Shown here: piece by piece, positions 15,190-19,183 of the stretch
How the letters are laid out: the number at the start of each line of letters is the position of its first letter
How positions within the stretch are numbered: the stretch's first letter is position 1
NCBI GenBank assembly: GCA_964508705.1
Contig: CAZDUS010000041.1
Location: 1-19,183, forward strand
Length of the DNA: 19,183 nucleotides
DNA from: CAZDUS01 sp964508705
GTDB lineage: Bacteria > Verrucomicrobiota > Kiritimatiellia > CAIKKV01 > CAITUY01
Direction: 5' to 3'
Made by a program: the position numbers and the translations under genes
Notes under the pieces: generated by a model
The model's database searches: none
Seen by the model: only the letters and a program-made list of their open reading frames with translations
What the model was told of the DNA's origin: nothing

Positions 15190-16962
15190 TTATCTGATTT
15201 CATCAACCAGTAAATCACCCTGTTCATCTCGCCTTTTGAACGAACAGACCATTTCATCGGCCTTGATCAAGGCCTTCTCGTACGACGCGAATAACTGCTC
15301 TTCAGCCATGAACAGCTTCCCGCTGCCCACTTGCTCAACCAGCTTGAATTGCTCAACCACCTTGCCGATTTCCCGATTTACGCAACTAATCAACACGTCC
15401 CGTCCATCACTTTTCACTCTATCAATAAAGCGCTTCAAGACTTCCAGTGTCGTCATGTCGATGTCCGATACCCGCCTCAACCGCAAGATGAAAATCCTTG
15501 CCTTGTCCTCTATGCCTTCCAGCTTCGCCTCAAGGTCCGGTGCTGAGCCAAAATACAGGTTCCCCTCGATTTGAACCGTCAGGACATCAACAGGCCCTTC
15601 GACGCAGTCCAGTTCCTTCTCGGAAATTCCATATCCTGCCGCATTATCACCCGCAATGACATTCCGCTGGGCAACCAGCACTTTAACCGGAACACTCCCT
15701 GAATTCCTCAAATAGAGCATGATCGAAACCGCAACACCAACGCCAACAGCCATGCTGACTTCCGGAAGAACAATGGTCGCCACCATGGTAATCAGCAACG
15801 CCACTTTATCTCCTCTCCCGAAAGCGAGGATCTTTTTGATTTCCACTTTTCCAATCATGCCGTACGCAATCAGCAAAACGACACCCGCAAGACCCGGCGC
15901 CGGAATGTATCTGGCATACTGGCCAAAAAACAACAGAATGATCGCAACGAATATGCCGGAAAAAATACCGGAACACCGGGTAGCCGCTCCGCTGATATAA
16001 TTCACCGCAGACCTCGTAAACGATCCTGACCCCGCATAACATTGAAAAAACGAGGAGCCCGCGTTGGATAATCCCTGCGCCAGAATTTCCTGATTAGTGT
16101 CCAGTTTTTGCCCTGCCTTTGTCGCCAGCGATTTCGCAATCGCCATGGCTTCAACCAGCCCGATGATGGCTATGACAACTGCCGCGTTGAACACCTGACT
16201 GATCATGCCCCAATCAAAAGTGATCATTTTGAAAGGAGGTAATCCTGTCGGAATACTTCCCGTCAACTTCACCCCCATCTTGTCCAAATCAAGCCACATT
16301 ACCGTCACACCGGCCACAATGATACCCGTCAAGGAGCCCGGGATGTTCCGATTGATTTTCCGTAACAGCAAAATCACTCCTATCGTCAGCAACCCGATCC
16401 CCACCGAATATGGATTCGCGGATTCAAGATGCTGTAGCACATAAAGCAATTTCGCCTGTGACGAATGCAAATCCGGAGGCGTTCTGATCCCCAGCAGTCC
16501 GTTTAACTGCCCGAACGCAATCAGGACGCCTGCCCCAGCGGTAAATCCAACAATCACGGAGTGCGACACAAAGTTCAACGCCTTGCCAAGCTTGAACACG
16601 GCAAAGAGAATCTGGATGACGCCTGTCAGGAACGTCATCAGGAACAACAGCTCCAAATAATTGCCCTGCGTATTGAACTTGCCCGTGTTGCTTAATATCA
16701 ACAGGGCAATGGCATTGGTCGTTCCCGCAATCAGGAAATTTGAGCTTCCAAAGATGGAGGCAATCATCACCGACACAATAACGGTGTAAAGCCCCAGATG
16801 CAGGTAACCATCAAGACCGGCGATGCTGGCGTAGGATAGCGCCTGGGGTATGGCAACAACAGCGACCGTCAACCCCGCAATCAAGTCACGCCTGAACAGA
16901 TTCAAGCTGTAGCTCTGAAGCGTTCCTATTAACGGGATCTTGTCGGCAATTCCATTCATCAT
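15190..16962 (-). CDS. SulP family anion transporter with STAS domain (590 aa)
   Basis: Residues 25-50 carry the SulP signature (RRDLIAGLTVAVVAIPQALSYA in two overlapping parts), followed by about eleven more membrane segments, with the conserved IGLVEAMAIAKSLA region and GSFTRSAVNYISGA. The last 130 residues are a cytoplasmic STAS domain (VDVLTVQIEGNLYFGSAPDLE, then LRRVSDIDMTTLEVLKRF). SulP proteins move sulfate, bicarbonate, chloride or dicarboxylates; the anion cannot be read here. I chose ATG 16962, with AAGGGG 11 bases upstream. ATG 17007 would lie inside the stem of the terminator of the upstream gene and has no ribosome site. The gene follows transketolase but seems separated from it by that terminator. 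Confidence 0.92.
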   Translation of the reverse strand: MMNGIADKIPLIGTLQSYSLNLFRRDLIAGLTVAVVAIPQALSYASIAGLDGYLHLGLYTVIVSVMIASIFGSSNFLIAGTTNAIALLILSNTGKFNTQGNYLELLFLMTFLTGVIQILFAVFKLGKALNFVSHSVIVGFTAGAGVLIAFGQLNGLLGIRTPPDLHSSQAKLLYVLQHLESANPYSVGIGLLTIGVILLLRKINRNIPGSLTGIIVAGVTVMWLDLDKMGVKLTGSIPTGLPPFKMITFDWGMISQVFNAAVVIAIIGLVEAMAIAKSLATKAGQKLDTNQEILAQGLSNAGSSFFQCYAGSGSFTRSAVNYISGAATRCSGIFSGIFVAIILLFFGQYARYIPAPGLAGVVLLIAYGMIGKVEIKKILAFGRGDKVALLITMVATIVLPEVSMAVGVGVAVSIMLYLRNSGSVPVKVLVAQRNVIAGDNAAGYGISEKELDCVEGPVDVLTVQIEGNLYFGSAPDLEAKLEGIEDKARIFILRLRRVSDIDMTTLEVLKRFIDRVKSDGRDVLISCVNREIGKVVEQFKLVEQVGSGKLFMAEEQLFASYEKALIKADEMVCSFKRRDEQGDLLVDEIR

Positions 16963-16989
16963 GTCGCCACGCGCCCCTTCAAGAATCAT

Positions 16990-17039
16990 AAAAAAATAAA
17001 CCCACATTCAATACGCTAACGCTTATCAAATGTGGGTTT
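16990..17039 (-). terminator. Intrinsic terminator after transketolase
   Basis: On the minus strand an 11-base perfect stem (AAACCCACATT, 17029-17039, pairing with AATGTGGGTTT, 16998-17008) closes a 20-base loop and is followed by an A and seven T residues (16990-16997). It begins 19 bases after the transketolase stop. This is a textbook factor-independent terminator. Its tail is also very close to the start of the SulP gene. Confidence 0.85.
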
Positions 17040-17058
17040 CCCTCAACCAGTCACTCCT

Positions 17059-19053
17059 CTACCCCAACAGTTCCTTCGCCACTTTGACTACATTGGCCGT
17101 CGTGAATCCAAACTTCTCCGCGAGAACTTTGAACGGTGCCGATGCGCCGTAATGGTCAATTCCAACCACGCGCCCCTTGCATCCAACGTATTTCTGCCAC
17201 CCCATGGAACATCCCGCTTCCACCGCCACACGCTTCTTGCATTCAGACGGCAACACCTGCGCCTTGTAGTCGGCGCTCTGCTTCTCGAACAAATCCCACG
17301 AGGGCATGCTCACCACACGGACGTTCTTGCCATCCTTGGCCAACTCCCTGGCGGCATCCAGCACAAGACTCGTCTCCGACCCGGACCCTATCAGGATCAG
17401 GTCCGGGGTCCCCTGCCCGCTCTGCCAGAGCGTATACGCCCCCTTCTCCACATTCGACGCCGCCGGATATACCGCCCGGTCAATCACCGGCAAATTCTGG
17501 CGCGTCAACAATAACAACGTCGGCCCAGTCTTGTTCTTCAAAGCCGTTATCCACGCCGCCACCGTTTCCGTCGGATCCCCCGGTCGGATGATGGACACGT
17601 TGGGCATGCACCGGTAACTGGCAATTTGCTCAATCGGCTCATGCGTCGGACCATCCTCACCCACATAGAAACTGTCATGCGTGAAGACATAGACAACGGG
17701 CAGTTGCATCAACGCCGCCAACCGGACGGACGGTCGACAGTAATCGGAGAATACAAAGAATGTGGCCCCGAAGACCCGGAATCCGCCATGCAACTGCATT
17801 CCGTTCATCAACGCCGCCATCCCGTGTTCCCGTACCCCGAAATGCAGGTTCCGCCCCTCAAAAGCTCCGGGACCCACCGAAGGATATCCATCCAGAAACG
17901 TCTTCGTGCTGGGCGCCAGATCAGCCGACCCACCCACAAACCACGGCAACGCCTTGGCAAGTTTCTGCATAACCTTCCCGGACGACACCCTCGTCGCCTC
18001 AGGCTTGCTGACATCAAACACCGGCATCTGCTTCTCGAGATCAGCCGGGAGTTCCTGCTTCATGCAGGCATCCCACGCTCCCGCCAACTCAGGTTGGGCG
18101 GCCGCATATTTCCTGAAGCCCGCCTCCCATGCCACCACCTTGGCCTCCATTTCGCGGGCGCGAACGGCAAACACTTCCCGCACCTGCTCTGGCACATAAA
18201 AATCCTCGTTCTCGGGCATTCCGAGATTCCGCTTCGTGGCCTTGATTTCCTCCGCGCCCAGCGGTTCACCATGCGCCTTGTGCGAATCGTGCAGGTTCGG
18301 GGCCCCATGCGCAATATGCGTCCGGGTAATGATTAACGTAGGCCGATCCTTCTCAGCCTTCGCTGTGACAATCGCCTTTTCAATCTCGCTCACGTCATGC
18401 CCGTCAATTTCCAGCACATTCCATTTGTAACCCAGGAACCGCTTCCGGACATCATCCGTGTAGGCGAGCTTCGTCGAACCCTCAATGGTGATGTTGTTGG
18501 AATCATAGAACACCACCAGCTTGTTCAGCCCCAAATGACCCGCCAGCGAAAACGCCTCGTGCGAAATCCCTTCCATCAGGTCACCATCCCCGCAGAACGC
18601 ATAGGTCATATGATCCACAGGCGCATGAACACCGGTATTGAACCTTGCCGCCAGCATGCGTTCCGCCAGCGCCATCCCAACCGCATTGCCACACCCCTGC
18701 CCCAACGGACCCGATGTCGTTTCCACGCCCACCGTGTGCCCGAACTCCGGATGCCCCGGCGTCTTACTACCCCACTGACGGAAAGACTTCAACTCTTCCA
18801 GCGGCAACCCATAGCCAGTCAAATGCAACAAACTGTACAGCAACATGGACCCGTGTCCGCCGGACAGAATAAACCGGTCTCGATTAGCCCAATCAGGTCG
18901 CGACGGGCAATGATTGATATGCTTGAGGAACAACACCGCCGCCACATCCGCCATTCCCATCGGCATCCCCGGATGCCCTGAATTTGCCTTCTGAACTCCA
19001 TCCATCGCCAATCCGCGAATGGTATTGGCCACCATCGTCTCTTGTTTACTCAC
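17059..19053 (-). CDS. tkt: Transketolase (664 aa)
   Basis: Transketolase moves two-carbon ketol units between sugar phosphates, using thiamine diphosphate, in the non-oxidative pentose phosphate pathway. Visible are the N-terminal ANSGHPGMPMGMADV (His27), SGGHGS (His67), ETTSGPLGQG, and the cofactor and Mg motif CGDGDLMEGISHEA with N187 in YDSNNITIEGS. The second domain has the catalytic Glu in FGVREHGMAA, then FVFSDYCRPSVRLAAL and THDSFYVGEDGPTHEP. The length of 664 is that of bacterial transketolases. The start is GTG 19053, with an ideal AAGGAG (19061-19066) 7 bases upstream. A strong terminator follows, so it is probably a single-gene transcript. It is cytoplasmic and most likely a housekeeping gene. 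Confidence 0.97.
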   Translation of the reverse strand: MSKQETMVANTIRGLAMDGVQKANSGHPGMPMGMADVAAVLFLKHINHCPSRPDWANRDRFILSGGHGSMLLYSLLHLTGYGLPLEELKSFRQWGSKTPGHPEFGHTVGVETTSGPLGQGCGNAVGMALAERMLAARFNTGVHAPVDHMTYAFCGDGDLMEGISHEAFSLAGHLGLNKLVVFYDSNNITIEGSTKLAYTDDVRKRFLGYKWNVLEIDGHDVSEIEKAIVTAKAEKDRPTLIITRTHIAHGAPNLHDSHKAHGEPLGAEEIKATKRNLGMPENEDFYVPEQVREVFAVRAREMEAKVVAWEAGFRKYAAAQPELAGAWDACMKQELPADLEKQMPVFDVSKPEATRVSSGKVMQKLAKALPWFVGGSADLAPSTKTFLDGYPSVGPGAFEGRNLHFGVREHGMAALMNGMQLHGGFRVFGATFFVFSDYCRPSVRLAALMQLPVVYVFTHDSFYVGEDGPTHEPIEQIASYRCMPNVSIIRPGDPTETVAAWITALKNKTGPTLLLLTRQNLPVIDRAVYPAASNVEKGAYTLWQSGQGTPDLILIGSGSETSLVLDAARELAKDGKNVRVVSMPSWDLFEKQSADYKAQVLPSECKKRVAVEAGCSMGWQKYVGCKGRVVGIDHYGASAPFKVLAEKFGFTTANVVKVAKELLG

Positions 19054-19135
19054 TCTGTTTCTCCTTTGTTAACATCAAAATCTTTTCCAAAACCCCTTGC
19101 ACTGCCCTGACTCTTTTTCTATAGTGCGGCCGTTA

Positions 19136-19163
19136 ATCGTATCGATTCGTATACGGTTGTCCA
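19136..19163 (-). promoter_or_regulatory. Candidate promoter of transketolase
   Basis: On the minus strand TGGACA (19158-19163, 5 of 6 matches to the -35 consensus) is followed after 16 bases by TACGAT (19136-19141, 4 of 6 matches to the -10). It would give a leader of about 75 bases before GTG 19053. No other gene start is seen upstream inside the window. Confidence 0.4.
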
Positions 19164-19183
19164 GTCCGCAATTCCCGCGGCCA

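Noticed and set aside
15098..15574. Plus-strand frame beginning MAGADKEFPVRFALFKLAD, partly in the murA-SulP gap
   Set aside because: Most of it lies antisense to the STAS domain of the SulP gene. The Ser/Thr/Phe-rich remainder is typical of a shadow frame, and no ribosome site precedes it.
17626..18336. Plus-strand open frame of 236 codons opposite transketolase
   Set aside because: It is entirely antisense to transketolase, Arg- and His-rich, with no ribosome site or family resemblance.

Overview
The window looks like chromosome of a Gram-negative bacterium, probably from the PVC superphylum (Verrucomicrobiota or Kiritimatiellota). That placement is an inference. It rests on an exosortase, a secreted Ig-like protein with an internal GAL/GG-rich membrane segment followed by a glycine run, a DUF1573 periplasmic protein, and a transferase/small-protein gene pair of a kind I associate with these phyla. 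I see no tRNA, rRNA, insertion sequence, CRISPR array or phage gene. Coding density is high, no gap exceeds 300 bases, and most genes run on the minus strand. Only three genes are on the plus strand.

Left part (1-5250): a family 2 glycosyltransferase cut by the window edge; a two-gene module of an MNT-fold nucleotidyltransferase and a tiny coupled partner; a secreted Ig-like protein on the plus strand, converging on and overlapping an exosortase; then UPF0210 and its usual partner, the UPF0237 ACT-domain protein. Reading along the minus strand, ACT protein - UPF0210 - exosortase form one likely transcription unit.

Middle (5300-10900): a minus-strand pair of a DUF1573 protein and a lipoprotein joining a thioredoxin domain to a CcdA/DsbD-type membrane domain, with ATGA stop/start overlap. 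It diverges from a plus-strand LDH2/MDH2-type dehydrogenase followed by a small TM1266-like regulator. These converge on a minus-strand pair: a response regulator with a cysteine-rich C-terminal module instead of a DNA-binding domain, and an uncharacterised protein that may be distantly related to deoxyhypusine synthase.

Right part (10980-19183): an M20 amidohydrolase, an unrecognised four-helix membrane protein, MurA, a SulP anion transporter with STAS domain, and transketolase, all on the minus strand. Transketolase has a strong ribosome binding site, a candidate promoter and a clear intrinsic terminator that separates it from the SulP gene. MurA carries Asp where the fosfomycin-sensitive enzymes have Cys, which predicts intrinsic fosfomycin resistance. 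I did not find a clear multi-gene defence or other novel system. The best candidates for new biology are the nucleotidyltransferase/small-protein pair, the receiver/deoxyhypusine-synthase-like pair, and the membrane protein next to murA.
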